64,000 nt of DNA. It comes from Muraenolepis orangiensis. Its lineage: Eukaryota; Chordata; Actinopteri; Gadiformes; Muraenolepididae. The notes under the pieces were generated by a model that was not told where the DNA came from, did not search any database, and saw only the letters and a program-made list of their open reading frames with translations. Numbering within the stretch: position 1 is the first letter of the stretch; every line of letters begins with the position of its first letter. The position numbers and the translations under genes are program-made. Below, piece after piece: positions 36,018 to 62,257 of this stretch. Where the stretch lies: NCBI GenBank assembly GCA_027704905.1, contig CM051001.1:23887390-23951389 (forward strand). Direction: 5' to 3'.

Positions 36018-36037
36018 TGTGTGTGTGTGTGTGTGTG
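35938..36037 (+). repeat. (GT)n array with two GG interruptions
   Basis: A GT tract interrupted twice by ggtgtg. Confidence 0.95.
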
Positions 36038-36242
36038 GGGCCATCTCCCTCCTGGACCATCCGCTGACCATCCACTGGCAGACAATATGTGCTGCGATGG
36101 GTGGGCTACACTGGTTCAACAGGTCTAATGGGCCTGTACGAGTGAAAGGGAAAGTGGAGGGCTCATTGAGAAGAGGCAAGAGAATCACAGTTCCTCATTC
36201 CCCTCAACTCTCTGTGTCCTAGCCGGGATCCTTGCTGCGCAT

Positions 36243-36336
36243 CATATATATGTGTGTGTGTGCGTGTGCGTGTGCGTGCGTGCGTGCTGCGTGCGCGCTG
36301 TGCGCGCGTGCGTGTGTGTGAGTGTGCGCACACACT
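36243..36336 (+). repeat. Mixed TA/TG/CG alternating tract
   Basis: tatatatgtgtg, gcgtgtgcgtgtgcg, gcgcgctgtgcgcgcg and tgtgcgcacaca follow each other: almost strict purine-pyrimidine alternation over 90 bp. Confidence 0.9.
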
Positions 36337-39300
36337 CCCAACTGCTTGCTTTCATCCTCATCATCCTCCTCCTCTTCCTCCTCCTATGCATCAGTGAGTG
36401 ACATGCGTCACATGGGTGAAGTATGTACAGTATAAACAACATGGGGGTAAGATGACTCACACTCAGACGGTGACTCAGGCTAATTGTGAACTGGGCCCAG
36501 CGTGTCCTTTTTAAATGGGTCATGGGGCTGAACAATGGGGAGAAGAGGAGACTGCGGGTTGGGGGCGATTTTTCTTGGTTGAAATGGGATGGGAATTTGA
36601 CTTGAATATGAAGGAACAAAATGATAGTGATCGGTTTGTTAAAAAATATGTATTGGGAGTGCATTTGAACTCTTGGGTTTGTGTGGCTCATAAAAAAAGG
36701 TCTTAATTGTCTCATGGGGTGCATTTGGTTTTCACGTTCCGTAGTTGAACGCACATCATGGAAATGCATTGGTAAAGTACATTCGTATTTCAAACTATTA
36801 CCCATCAAGATTGAATTTGTTTCAGAAATTCATTATAACTTGAATATATGGTGGAGTTTGGTTTTATCTCTCTTAGTTGATGGTCAGATCATTATTTATT
36901 TATAATTAATTATTCGTCCACCAGCTAAATCTAATTAAAAGCCTTGCACACAATTAAAGCTGTATTAAAATAAATTAAAGTGTTCACCTATACATTGTCT
37001 GTGTTTCACAGTACCATCCAATCTTGTAGTTAGTGTGCAGTCATTCTAGAGGCATTGAACTGAATCCAATTTATTTTTTACCAGGTCAATTAAGTCATGT
37101 GCTGGTGTATAGAGTTGCTAACTGCTGAAACACTCACAACATTAACAGTTAATAAGAATGCACCAAATAGTGAATTTGTTTAGTTCTGTAATTGTTTCAT
37201 TGATTGTTGGGGGGGGGGGGGGGGGGGGGGAGGACTCCATGCTGTCTTTTTGAACAACCTCTTGAGATTGATGAGGGAGGAGGGCTGGAGGAGGCTTTTC
37301 ACCTTTTTTTTTATGTGATATTAATTATATTACCACACACACTTTTTGAGTCTATATAAAAGGGCAGCTGTTGCTCTGAAGCAGGATGATGTTCTAAACT
37401 GTCTACACAGTCGATCTAGATTGGATCTTATGCTTAAATGCAGACTGAAAAGGACCAGGCAAATGTTTTTTTAAATTGCTAAAACCACAGGTGTTTCTAC
37501 TGAAGTCTAGTTCCGAAGCACACACCTGTTTTTTTTAAGCAAAACGCATTAAAAGCTTTGAATGACACTCAAGAGTGAAGAAGAGTTACTCAATGCTGCG
37601 TTTTCGAAAAAGCACAGTCCTTAGCCCTTTAATTACATTTCTGAATATATTCCCAGCTGGCGTTACAAGCAGATTCCCAGAGTCTGACCACTAACAAAGT
37701 GGTGTCTGAAGGCAAATGCCCAGTGGAGGTGAGTAAACTTGCTTTGGCAGTGAGAGTTTGATTTAATTTATTGTGAGCTGTGAGAGCTCCAGTCTGGGGT
37801 GAGAAGTTGTCTGCTCCAATCGAAGTGCACCTAACTGATTTCTGGCTAGTGCCACTCAACTATTTTTGGCTAGCTGTCTTCTGTTCTTTCCAAACACCCA
37901 GGGAAATCCCCACACATGTGGCAACGATGGAGAGGGAGAGGAAGGTGCACAAGATATAGGGACAGATGGGATGTTCACATGAGTTAATGACAAAGAAAGA
38001 AAATAGATCATTTGGGAAGAGAAGGACCACACGGTTTGCGTTCCCCTTGCCAGCACTGCAGTGGAGCCTTTCAGATAAACTTAATCAAGGGATATACAAC
38101 ATCCTTTAAAATGCTCCACAGATGACATTTGAAGACTTATTAGAATGACTCCATTGCAGTGTCTCGGCAATGTATTCAAAGAGGCATGACCTTAACTTCA
38201 TTAGGATGATATATTTTTTATTACAGATCCACCCAACTTAGCCTCCAATTTTTTTATGGGTTTAATTTGACTTTAACTTGAGTATAGATGTTCAGTACTC
38301 TAACCACCACTGCATGGGAACCAGACAAATCTGGTTTGGGGGTGATGGGGAGTAAGCATTCCTTTGTACTTGCCTGTTGCATATGTATCTGTATCCCCAT
38401 AGTTTTCCATTTGTTTTAAAATTGTTTTGTTTTCTTGGTGTCTTGTCCTATTTGTGAATATAGGTCAAATGTATGGCTTACAAAACCGTACTAGTGACAG
38501 CGATGCCACAGGTAGTTCAGGACCCCGGCCCGGGGTTGCGCCAAATCACAAACGATTAGTTTCAGTCTGTTCTGGACAGTACACTACTACGGTATACATC
38601 ACTACAGTTTTCTACTTTTTTTTAAACTTTGAATCAACTGTACTCTTTCACAGACATATCGATGCTACAGCATTACAGCTCATCTCTGCTGCAGACTGCA
38701 GCAATTGTGTCCAGAGGTATTTTGGTCTGCGCACATTGCTCACACCGATTGGAAATTGAAAACAAACTAGGCTAACCTAAGTATCAGTTGAGGTTACATT
38801 GTGTGCTATTGGCATTGTCTCCCTATTAATGAAACCTTGCAATAGTAGGCTCTACTCGATAATAATAGTAGTAAAAATCTCCTTGATATAAGGTAATATA
38901 ATTGCCCTTAAATGTGGGCAAAATCCTCTTACTATGACCCAGGGTGGACAGATTCTTCCAGTGCTAGCATTAGCGGAGCATGTTGGCAGTGACAGTTTAT
39001 CTAGCTAGCGAACACTCCTCGCAGCTGTGCTGGCACCTCCAGCTGGAGAGATGTGGCTGATTATCCCCAGTCCATTTAACCCAACACCACGCTTGACCTT
39101 TCCATACTGCTATGAAATGAAATGTGCCAAACTGCTGCCTTTTTCCCTGAGATGTTTCAGACGGCGGAGATGAACGTTGCGGGGTTGGATTACGTACATT
39201 GGATATGTGTCTGCTCCCTGAGAAATGGCTGTTACAGCAACACACCCTCAGCTCATGACATCAAGAAGCATGTATGTAATGGTGCCGTAAGGCAAGTAGG

Positions 39301-41754
39301 CCAAGGTTTTTTTTACCTCCTTACACCCCCGCAAGGCCCAGCGCAGCACGTGAGGGTACCATGTTGCTGCTTCCAGTGAAATCCGAACCCCACGCTCCCA
39401 AAATAAGGTTACTACAAAGTGTGACTGATGCGGATGAGCTTGTTGTAAACTTTTCTACTCTCTGCACAGACACTCCCCAGTAACTAGGCAGCATTGGAGC
39501 GGAAAGGGAAAATCCTCAGAACGCAACACCGTCTACTGGTTAAGCGAGGAATGGCCATCCCTCTGGGCAGTAGAGCATAGAGTTCACCAAAGCCTAAACG
39601 TAATATTTTGTATTTTCTTATTTTTCCTTTTTTTACTCCTGCCGCAATCACTCGCCCAGTGCACACCGAGCTGACAAAACCCAGAGGTACAAGAATTCAT
39701 TTAGTGTGTTTTTTGTATCTCTCCTCCTGCCAACAACTATTGCTGTGTCTGTAAGCTACTATGCAAACACAGTTAATCCAAGATTAATGGAGTGAGTGAG
39801 GTAAAGGACGGCAGTGAGTGGTCGTGTCTAATTATGGTGGAAAAAAGCTAAGAAATGAGGACCCTGTGTGCCATTTGACTGGAAAATACACTACTCATAT
39901 TAATATTGACCAAATACACACACACACACACACCACATCCCAGCAGCAGTAACCACAAAACAATATAAGGGCAAAGACAGAAGAAAATAATGCTAAACTA
40001 TCCTTTTAGACCTTGCAACAAAGGATGAGGATTCTGGATATATTAATCTGGATGCAGATGGAATATTCAGAGTTTAGAAAAGAGTGAAGCAGCATAGATG
40101 TACTATATATGATGTTTTACAAAACACAAAAGGGGAGTTGAGCAAACCTGCAAATCTCTGACCTAAGCAGCTTACCAATGCTACCAGTCAATAACCATCG
40201 AGTGAAGCAGCACTTGGTTCCACTTGGTGTAGATCATTATGTGCACCGCAATTAGGAACACGAAATGGAACCCATTCAAAATCCCTCCGTCATTGTGTTA
40301 AGTCTGGACAGTGTAGTTCATTATGATTAAACTTAACTATGGGATCAATGAGAAAAACGATGTATTTATGTTGTATCTGTATGGGTTAAGGCCTGTGATC
40401 TGTTGTGTGAAATTCCACACAACTGTAGCTCACACAGAGTTACTATCAGCGAAAGTCCTTAACATAAATATTATTATTAGTTATTTTGATGGGAGATACC
40501 CAATGACACATCCCTGTGTCTCATCTTCATTGACCCGTTTTGCTCCCTCATTTTTCTTTTTTATGCATGACCAGTGAGGCACAATTTCTTAGAAATCAAG
40601 AGCCAGGCCCGGGAAGGATCGTTGAGTGGGATTACAACTGGGCTCTCTGATCACACCAGAAGAGGAACCCCCCCTCACTTTTACCCACCGATGGAAGGTA
40701 TGGAGGTAAATGCAATTGAATAAACGTCAAGGAACGCTGGAGGGACTGCTAGCTCTCACTAGGAGGGGTATGGAGATAATTATCCAATTTACCTCTAAAC
40801 CTTTCATTCAGTCACATACTGATCTAGAACCAATAGGCTTTAGCCAATAATCAGTTCCCACAGAGATAACACTTTGATTGATTGGTGGGGTGTTGCGCTC
40901 TTTTATTGAAGATTTGATGATAACAGTTGGCGTGTTGGCTATTTAGCGGCACTTAAAGTCATTATCTTCTAGGAAAAGGCCTTTCTCAAGGGTAAAAGCA
41001 CAGCACCAAACCCATTGAGAGAGGTTCTACACCTTGACTTAACACATTTGTAATTCACTTTGAATTGTAACGCCATCATGAGTTGACCATGTTAAGCAAA
41101 TAGGTACAATAGGTTTCATACTATTATAAATCTTTTTTTGAAGCAGTATATTAGTCTTAGTATATTAAGCTGTGAATGTGGATGACTTTGGCTTTAGTAT
41201 TTGTCATTACATAGTGAATTGAAGACATGAAAAGATAAAAAGGGACTGCTGCTCTCTGAGGATCAGCAATGTGGAACATCGAGTTAAACATTTATACAAG
41301 CAAGTCTAGTTTGCCGTGCCACAGATTGACATTTATGCTGCTGTTTTGCATTTCCAGCCTTGGGCTCCAAGCAGGATTCTGGTGTACCAAAATTTGATTA
41401 ATTACCTACACAAGGTGCTCCCTCATTAACACCTCGCTGAACAAAGCTAATAAACATACAGGTAATTAAATACAATATTTGTGGGGAATGTCTGTCAATT
41501 AGTGACTATTAAATGAAGCCTACTTGCGTTTGTAACACTGCAACCAGAAATCAAATCAGACCTCAAAAGTCTACAAAAGCAAGAGTTAAAATAATAGAAT
41601 TTTTTTTATGAGGAAAGTAAAGAGCTTATTCTTCTGCTAACTGTCCATTTGTACAGTTGGTGCACACTTAAATTTTTTTTTTAAATAAATCATTTTAATC
41701 TGTTTATACGTGTTCATTGTACACTTTTCTCTTCTCTCTAATTGCGTCTCACTG
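36337..41754. other. Long gene-free AT-rich stretch
   Basis: Apart from a G22 run (37209-37230), one LINE-like tail and a small CA run (39915-39932) this 5.4 kb is free of arrays and of recognisable genes. It contrasts with the microsatellite-dense left part. Confidence 0.5.
38330..38400 (+). repeat. LINE-like tail fragment (same family)
   Basis: The core tgatggggagtaagcattcc followed by tttgtacttgcc matches the copies at 42.2 and 52.3 kb. The 5' part is diverged. Confidence 0.45.
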
Positions 41755-42204
41755 CAAGTATACACACCCCTTTCCATCTTCTGGCTTCACTTCATATACC
41801 TGTGCTGTGCTAGTGTTTTCTTTGTGACTACATGCACTTGTTTTTCCCAGAGTGCTTAGGTATCCTGGCCTTCAGTTTTCGTTGAGGTTACGAATAAGCA
41901 CTCTGCTTCCAGGATTCAATTCTGCACTGTAGACCTTTTTGTCATAAAGAGACTTTTCCCTTAACCCCTCTTTGACTTGGAGACTAGAGTAAGCTTCCTC
42001 CATGCGAGGAAGGTAGTCTTGGTGGGTGGTTGCTCTTTGGCTGTAAGGCCAAACATGAGGTCAATTGGCAGCCTTGGATCGCGGCTGAACAAGAGGTAAT
42101 AAGGAGCAAAGCCAGTCGGTTCACTGTGGGTGCAGTTACCCCACGTACATTTATTAGCATTGTTCGATTAAACAGTGATTCGATTAGTGATTAGACAGTG
42201 ATTC

Positions 42205-42290
42205 GATATATCCAAAATTCATACTGCGGGAGGGAATGGGGAGTAAGCATTCCATTGTACTTCCATTCCATTGTAAAAATGATTGAATCG
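42205..42290 (+). mobile_element. LINE-like tail fragment inserted in the Gypsy integrase
   Basis: 'attcatactgcgggagggaa' followed by tggggagtaagcattccat belongs to a family also found near 2.45, 38.34, 52.28 and 54.27 kb. It replaces the middle of the integrase frame. Confidence 0.55.
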
Positions 42291-42871
42291 TGAACCCCCT
42301 TCCCCGGTCATGGTAAAGTTTAGAAGGGAAACCAAACTTCAGTACAAAGTCACCCAAAAACCTTTTCTGCAGCAGTTTTGCCGGCTTCTTTTTGAAGGGG
42401 TAGGCCTGATCGAAATGAGTGAAATGGTTCAAACAACAATGTATTCGTATCCTTCCTTACACTTCTCCAGAGCTGTGTCTCAAATGAAAGTCAGCTGCCT
42501 GCTGTATAGCATAGTGCCTCATTGCACTGTTGCAGTCGTTATCTGTACTGGGCCACGTTTTTGAGTTCATGTGCCTCAGCACCTCACTGACTCCTCTCTG
42601 GGCCTGCTTTAATGGTGGTTTTGAGATTTCTTTACTTTCGTTACTGTCGCAGTCAAACATGGTTATGGCTATGCACTATGGTTAGTTCATAGCCAGGGAC
42701 TCAGTTTAACTGTTTATGATCTCAGGATGGACCTCTTGTGAATAGGTTGGCAAAAACTGCTCCATAATCCAATGGCATGCGCGACTAAAGCCTTAACATG
42801 TCACATATGGCCCTGAATGTAAGTTATAGTTAACTAAAAATCTTAAAATCTTCAATCTTAAATCTGGAGGA

Positions 42872-43075
42872 TTTTGAATCCTCTTAATTGGTCACACACA
42901 TGTACACAGCAAAGCACACACACAGTGAAATGTGATCCATTTAACCCATTCTAGTATTAGGAGCCATGGGCAGCTATTGTATATACAGCACCCGGGGAGC
43001 AGTGTAGGGGTCTGGTGCCTTGCTCAAGGGCACCTTTGACAGTGCCCAGGAGGCGAACTTGCATCTTTTTTTCCA
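42872..43075 (-). mobile_element. SINE copy inserted in the Gypsy fossil
   Basis: This shares its landmarks with the SINE near 27.1 kb: a tattaggagc.atgggcagct block, cacccggggagc, the 'ccttgctcaaggg' box and the ggtcacacacatgta end. The tRNA-like head is decayed. Its position between RT and integrase shows it is younger than the Gypsy insertion. Confidence 0.65.
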
Positions 43076-43500
43076 AGTACTGGTTGCCGCCTTTTCAGGG
43101 GCTGAGAGAACCATAGGTGATCACAACCGCGAGAAAGTAAATTAGCTGACAGAGGACCTGCTGGTGATCCGTTTTCTATTTGATTGGGTGAGATGACGGT
43201 GGTTGGTCTCAGTTAATGTTCTTTGTCATTTCTCTTTTTACCGTCAGTGTCAGTAGAGGGGTATTGCCTATACAGTTTTCATTGCCTATAATGGTGCTAA
43301 ATCAGCAGGGTCCATAGTGTATCCATCCTTAGTAATACGTTTTCCCAGAAACCTAACGGTTCTTTACCATTTCACGTCATTTTCATGTCTTTGATCATTT
43401 TTACTCCATGGGACTTGTGGCGTTGCAGGACCCGTCTGAGTGAACAAGATTATCATCCAAGTAAGGCTGGCACACTTTGTCTTTTAGCCCAACTGAACAC

Positions 43501-51857
<8,357 letters not shown>

Positions 51858-51860
<3 letters not shown>

Positions 51861-52180
51861 TGGTTATTTTTCTCGAGGCTTTTCAGCAGCACATCTTGAT
51901 CATCATGGATGATAATCAATATATATATAAATGGTTTTTTTTATGGTGATGTTCAAGTGGATAGTCTGAAAGTAGTAAGAAGTAGTAAGACAGATGTTAA
52001 GTCTCAAATGTGTTTTCCCTTTACCCTGAGGTAAAGAAGGAATTGTCTTCCTTGAATGACTGAACCAAAATCCATGTGTTTAGGGACACATTCAAATAGT
52101 GTGGCCCCAGCACTTCCTTTAGGATGCCACATTCACCTAGGTGTCGTGTAAACATTGATAGAGCTAACTGGCAAATCTTA
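51858..52180 (+). repeat. Left arm of large inverted repeat (about 323 bp)
   Basis: The arm runs from aaatggttatttttctcgag to gctaactggcaaatctta and is about 90% identical, with a few small indels, to the reverse complement of 52855-53181. It is flanked on both sides by CA arrays (51818-51856 and 52182-52200), which the right arm lacks. No coding content is recognisable. Confidence 0.9.
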
Positions 52181-52275
52181 GACACACACACACACACACA
52201 GTAAAAACAACACAAGGGAGAGAAAGTATAGTATTGTTTTAAGTATAGTATAGTATTGTATAGTATCGTTGTGAA

Positions 52276-52335
52276 AATTCATACTGCGGGAGGCAATGGG
52301 GAGTAAGCCAGTTCCATTGCAAATGGCAAATAAAA
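52276..52335 (+). repeat. LINE-like tail fragment (same family)
   Basis: 'attcatactgcgggaggcaa' plus tggggagtaag, then a ggcaaataaaa end. It lies in the spacer of the large inverted repeat. Confidence 0.5.
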
Positions 52336-52854
52336 AAACATCAGAATCAGAAATTCTGAATAGATCTGAATCAGAATTTCAACTGGAAATTCTGATGGAC
52401 ATCAATTCAGAAAAGTATTTCGCAAGTGGGAAACTAGAGCGTCCTTTAAAATAGGATTTAATAGCCGGACAACCCATTTGCCTTCATGACGCTAATGTCC
52501 CTCAGAAACATGAAATGTGTGGTCTTCTAAATGGCGCCAATGTCCCCTAGCGCTCCCATGTTAGCTTCTGGGGAAGAGAGCTGCGGTCCCATTTGAGTCC
52601 CCTGTCTGATCGGACCAAATGAAAGGCAATTACCAGCATATGTTCCTGGAGAGGAAGGAAGGCACGCAGTCTGATTCGGTGTAATTCAACACAGGGAATT
52701 GTGCTCGCACGGGGATTGAGCAGTAGAAAAATAATAAGTATTAAGGAGCACAACAAAAACAATATTGTGTGCCTCCCTAGTGAATACATCGCCTCGTTGG
52801 TTTGGTCTGGACTGGTTTTTCCACTGTTTTATTTTGTTTGCTGGATCCAATTAC

Positions 52855-53181
52855 TAGGATTTGCCAGTTAACTCTATCAATGTTTACACGACACCTAGGT
52901 TGTCGGCATCCTAAAGGAAGTGCTGGGGCCACACTATTTGAATGTGTCCCTAAACACATGGATTTCAGTTCAGTCATTCAAGGAAGACAATTCCTTCAGG
53001 GTAAAGGGAAAACACATTTGAGACTGAGACTTTGAGACTTAACATCTGTCTTACTGTTGTTTATCTTTTCAGATTATCCACTTGAACATCACCATACAAA
53101 AAACCCATTGATATACATATTGATTATCATCCATGATGATCAAGATGTGCTGCTGAAAAGCCTCGAGAAAAAGAACCATTC
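52855..53181 (-). repeat. Right arm of large inverted repeat (about 327 bp)
   Basis: This is the reverse-complement partner of the left arm, with short internal duplications such as gagactgagactttgagact. The 674-bp spacer is mostly unique and contains one LINE-like tail. The whole could be a foldback-type element or two facing copies of one repeat. Confidence 0.9.
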
Positions 53182-55101
53182 AGTTTTGTTCGGTAAGCCC
53201 TGGTGTAAATAGATTTCATAGATTGCTCAATATAGTACATTAGCAATGCCCTGGCTTTTACCGTTGTTTAGTATCATGTCTGTGTATTGTTTAATCCATG
53301 TGCTTGTGTGAATCAGCATTGCTCAGACCTTCTGACGAGTGGCCCTTCTGTAAGAATCTCTCAATGCGTCGGTGAACTACGGCAGTAGCTTATCAAGATC
53401 CAGTCACATTGCAAGCGTGACATTGCAGTCCTCACGAAAAAACCCAAAAGCACGTAGCTATCATTGCATGCAACATTTATCTGATTCAAATTCCCTCCAC
53501 AACCACAACCCAGGCTCTTGTTTGTTTACTCAGGAATCCTGTTGGATTTATGTTATAATGCATGTCGATACTGCCTTCCCCCCCCCCCTCTAGAATCAGA
53601 GAAAGGTGTTTGCTGCTTTGTATGTTGACTGAGGTTGTGTTTGGTGCTTAACCAAAATCCTCACCGGCTGCTTAGTTCCAATCGGGGAACTCCCCCCCCC
53701 CCCCCCTCCCCCCTCTGAGAGCTGAGCCCATTCCAGAAATACAACCATGGTTTAATAAGCATAATAAATAATTTTATTTATAATGTGTCCTTTTTCATTC
53801 AACCAATTTCAAAGTGCCACAGGCTAAAGTGAACCTATATTGTTATAACTATAACTTCCCATAAGTGTTTAGTTGCTGGGTAATCTGATTGTAAAGCTTG
53901 TGAGATGGGCTCTGTGGTATTCTATGTACACACGATGTCACGTAGCTGAGCTGCAGACAGAGCACCTACCCCTGAGTCTTGGTGCCGAGGATGACTGTCG
54001 GACAGGAACGGCTTTAGCACAGAATGAGCAACTGCCATACTAAACTGTTAAAACCTTATTGGATTTTGAAACACTGGTCAAAGTCTGGTGGAAAAATGTC
54101 TTTCATCCAGAAATGAAATATGGCCTCTTTCAGTCCAGACGTATTACCTTAAAACGCCATCTATGGAATGTTAACTAAAACAAAACAAAACAATGTGCAA
54201 AATTACATTTTATTGTTTTACCATCTTTATTGTTGAGACACTATTCAATCTTCAAGATTCAAGATATGTTTAAGTACAATGGAATGCTTACTCCCCATTC
54301 CCTTTACTATAGTAATTTCCTTGTGATTTATGTGACAAATTTAACAAAATTGAATCCTTGAAACTTGACTGTTAATCTGGCACATTTGTATAAGAGTACT
54401 TGTTGATTTTGATCTATTTTAAGAAAATGTGACCAGAACCTACCCCCAAATAAAGTCTAATTGAAATGAGGACAAATATTAATGTGCTCTTTGTGAACAA
54501 AAAAAGTGAATTGGGAGGAGAGCTGATGCATAGCTGAACTAGCATACACTAGCAAAGGTAGCACTAGCCACCCATCAATTAGAGAGCCCAGGGGGGAGAA
54601 CACTCACAGATTGGTCCTTTCCCCATGAGAGTTTTAAGAGTTATTTTTAGCTTTTCATTGTCCACTTCAGGGACTTGGTCTTTGTGGGTGCCATCAAATC
54701 GTATTTGAGCATGGGTTGGTTTTTTTTCCTCATAAAAAAAACATTTATTGTATACATATTTGATGTTCAGAATGTGTTTTTAACAGTGAAATCTCAGTAA
54801 AAGGACCATTCACGCAGTTGCTTTTGTATTGATTGGACAATGGACTGAGCAGGCGTTCCCATTGACTATTAAAACCATTGATATAAAATGTGATCAATAT
54901 TTGTGCTTCTCGCACTTGGTGCTGCAACATTTATACAACTGAACTCGCAAAACAATGTAACTATATATTTTAAAGGACAAAAAAGTGTGAATAAAATGGG
55001 CCGAGTTTGATCCTGTGTGAGGAATCACAACGATAGGCTATGAAGCTAGCGTATGTTGACACTGTTAACCATTAACGTAATCCTAAATTCAAACAAGGGC
55101 T
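53182..55101. other. No gene seen
   Basis: Two C-rich runs (53578-53588, 53692-53711) and one LINE-like tail. Confidence 0.55.
54247..54310 (-). repeat. LINE-like tail fragment (same family), reverse
   Basis: 'caatggaatgcttactcccc' is the reverse complement of the family core. It is preceded by caagattcaagat, the reverse of a TTGAATCTTGA-type tail, which suggests the 3' end of a CR1/L2-like LINE. Confidence 0.5.
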
Positions 55102-55239
55102 CAGGGCCGGTTCTAGGCATAGGCAAGCATAGGCGGTCGCCTAGGGAGCCAAATGGCCAGGGGTGCACACAGGTGCTAGGAGGGCTATCAAATCATAATC
55201 TCTCCCTAAGGGGCGCCTTAATGCCTAGAGCCGGCCCTG
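55102..55239. mobile_element. Short hAT-like MITE (138 bp)
   Basis: The 19-bp terminal inverted repeats CAGGGCCGGTTCTAGGCAT and, on the other strand, CAGGGCCGGCTCTAGGCAT differ at one base. The interior resembles the TIR (gcataggcggtcgcctaggg). The CAGGG start fits hAT elements. The 8-bp flanks do not form a clear duplication. No coding capacity. Confidence 0.75.
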
Positions 55240-55961
55240 TGTGGCTATCGTTGTCTTTATTAACCAATGTGTGTGTTCTTTCTTTGATATTCCTCCCCAC
55301 TGTCTCCAAGCTAAAGTGTCTGACGTACCGCCGGGTCTGCATGTCACCGTGACGTTTCACTGGAATTAAGCACTTAAAATGTGTGCTTGTCTAACAGCTT
55401 TGACATCACAAGATTGAATTGTTGATTTATAGTTCTTGAGGAGGAGCCTTGGCTACATTGGCTTACAGTGCAAAGCCTTTCTCCGTTTGCTGGTGTCAGG
55501 TGATTGTTTTACTGGAGTGAACCCTTGATCAATTCTCTTGACAGAATTGCAATTTAATGGACACCATCCTGGAGATTTGCTAGCGCCTCTGTCACACCAG
55601 GCCGTCTCCATCAAACCGTGTCAGAATGTCACAAATTGCTTTGCAAGAAATGGCATCCAAAACGGATATGTTAATATTCACTGTATGTAAATACATTGAC
55701 CAGAAGAATGTCCTTATGGTCATGCCTACATCGTATTTACCATTTTAACGGAGCTGGGGGGGGGGGGGGGTGAAACGAAACATCTAGTAACTTCATTAAT
55801 AAGTCATTTCTACGCACACAAGTCTGTGTGGCTGTGTGCGTATCTGTGTTTGTGTGTGCTTCCAAGGAGTGGAAAAGCATGAAACGGTAAATGAAAGACG
55901 TAGGGAAGAGAATATAGTGAAAGGAAGACGGAAGATCGAGAATATGGCGGACCTGGTGCGG

Positions 55962-55992
<31 letters not shown>

Positions 55993-56634
55993 CAAGAGGA
56001 CCAGGAGAGCTGGAAGTTCACAGCATGAGAAAGACTCAGATATGGGCTGAGTTCTACAGAAACAAAATCATCAAAGGCTAGTGGGGAATGTGAGGCAAAC
56101 TTTATCAAAATTAGTAAGCTGGTGTTCCTGCTTGAAACTAGTTTACGTGTTTTCTGTGAATAGGAAAACCTTGGCGATGCTTTGAGATGCTGTTCTCCAT
56201 CTCTTATTTTTCTTTATTTTCCCACTTCTGGATGTTATTTGCCGTATAGTTGTGCAAACCCAATTATTTCTCCGTTACTCCATCGCTTCTATAACTCACA
56301 GGCTCAACAAAACTTCAGTGTTGGGAGTCCCTGTCACAAGTCTCAGCCACGGGTTGTCGAAATCCCCCCCACTTCCCTCGACAGTCTCTGTGGATTTTAA
56401 CACACCGTCGACAGCCCTTAGAGCCCTGAATCCCAGGCTCGGTACACAAGAGAACACAGGGGCTCTTGCTGCCATGCCTCGGCCTCCAGAGAAAATTGAA
56501 CCGGCCGTGCGGGTACTTCACAGAGGCAAGGGATCACGATTGATTGCGAGCTGTTAACAATCGCATCAAAAGCGCGGGGTGTGATCAGCTGAGGTACAGC
56601 GGGGCCCTGTCACAGGGGAGATCCATCAAACACG
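55240..56634. other. Upstream flank of the glycine receptor gene
   Basis: A G19 run (55756-55770 and neighbours) and nine ATG/GAT triplets (55965-55992). No gene; any promoter-proximal control elements of glra would be expected here. Confidence 0.5.
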
Positions 56635-56640
56635 TATAAA
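56635..56640 (+). promoter_or_regulatory. TATA-like box upstream of glra exon 1
   Basis: TATAAA occurs in the context cacgtataaagggc, 345 bp upstream of the candidate start codon and followed by a pyrimidine-rich stretch. A start site about 30 bp downstream would give a 5' UTR of about 320 bp containing the (CT)n tract. This is inferred from position only. GlyR genes often lack TATA boxes, so it may be fortuitous. Confidence 0.3.
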
Positions 56641-56816
56641 GGGCTTGCTTTCTGCCTTTCTTTTCACATTTCCCCCGCTCCCTCGTTTTCATCCTTCATC
56701 CAGTCTATTTCCTCCTCTTCCCCAGTTTTTCGTTCCATCTCTCTTTTCATTGACCCTCTCTCTCTCTCTCCCCTCATTTTCATTCTATCTCTCTACCCTT
56801 TTTTTCTCTTCCCCTT

Positions 56817-56971
<155 letters not shown>

Positions 56972-56984
56972 TGCCTTCTGCTGC

Positions 56985-62257
<5,273 letters not shown>

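Larger units (their letters stand above)
41755..43500 (-). pseudogene. Fossil Ty3/Gypsy LTR retrotransposon pol (RT and integrase), nested insertions
   Basis: Reading the minus strand from right to left gives a reverse-transcriptase palm fragment with YLDD (43452-43463) and, after a frameshift, FLGKRITKDGYTMDPADLAP (43290-43354). Next come an integrase core fragment (FDQAYPFKKK ... KFGFPSKLYHDRGRGF, 42280-42450) and an integrase C-terminal part (TGFAPYYLLFSRDPRLPIDL ... VYSAELNPGSRVLIRNL, 41880-42150). The order RT then integrase is that of Gypsy elements. Several stops and frameshifts, loss of RNase H, and two foreign insertions between the parts show it is dead. gag, protease and clear LTRs are not seen. 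Confidence 0.8.
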
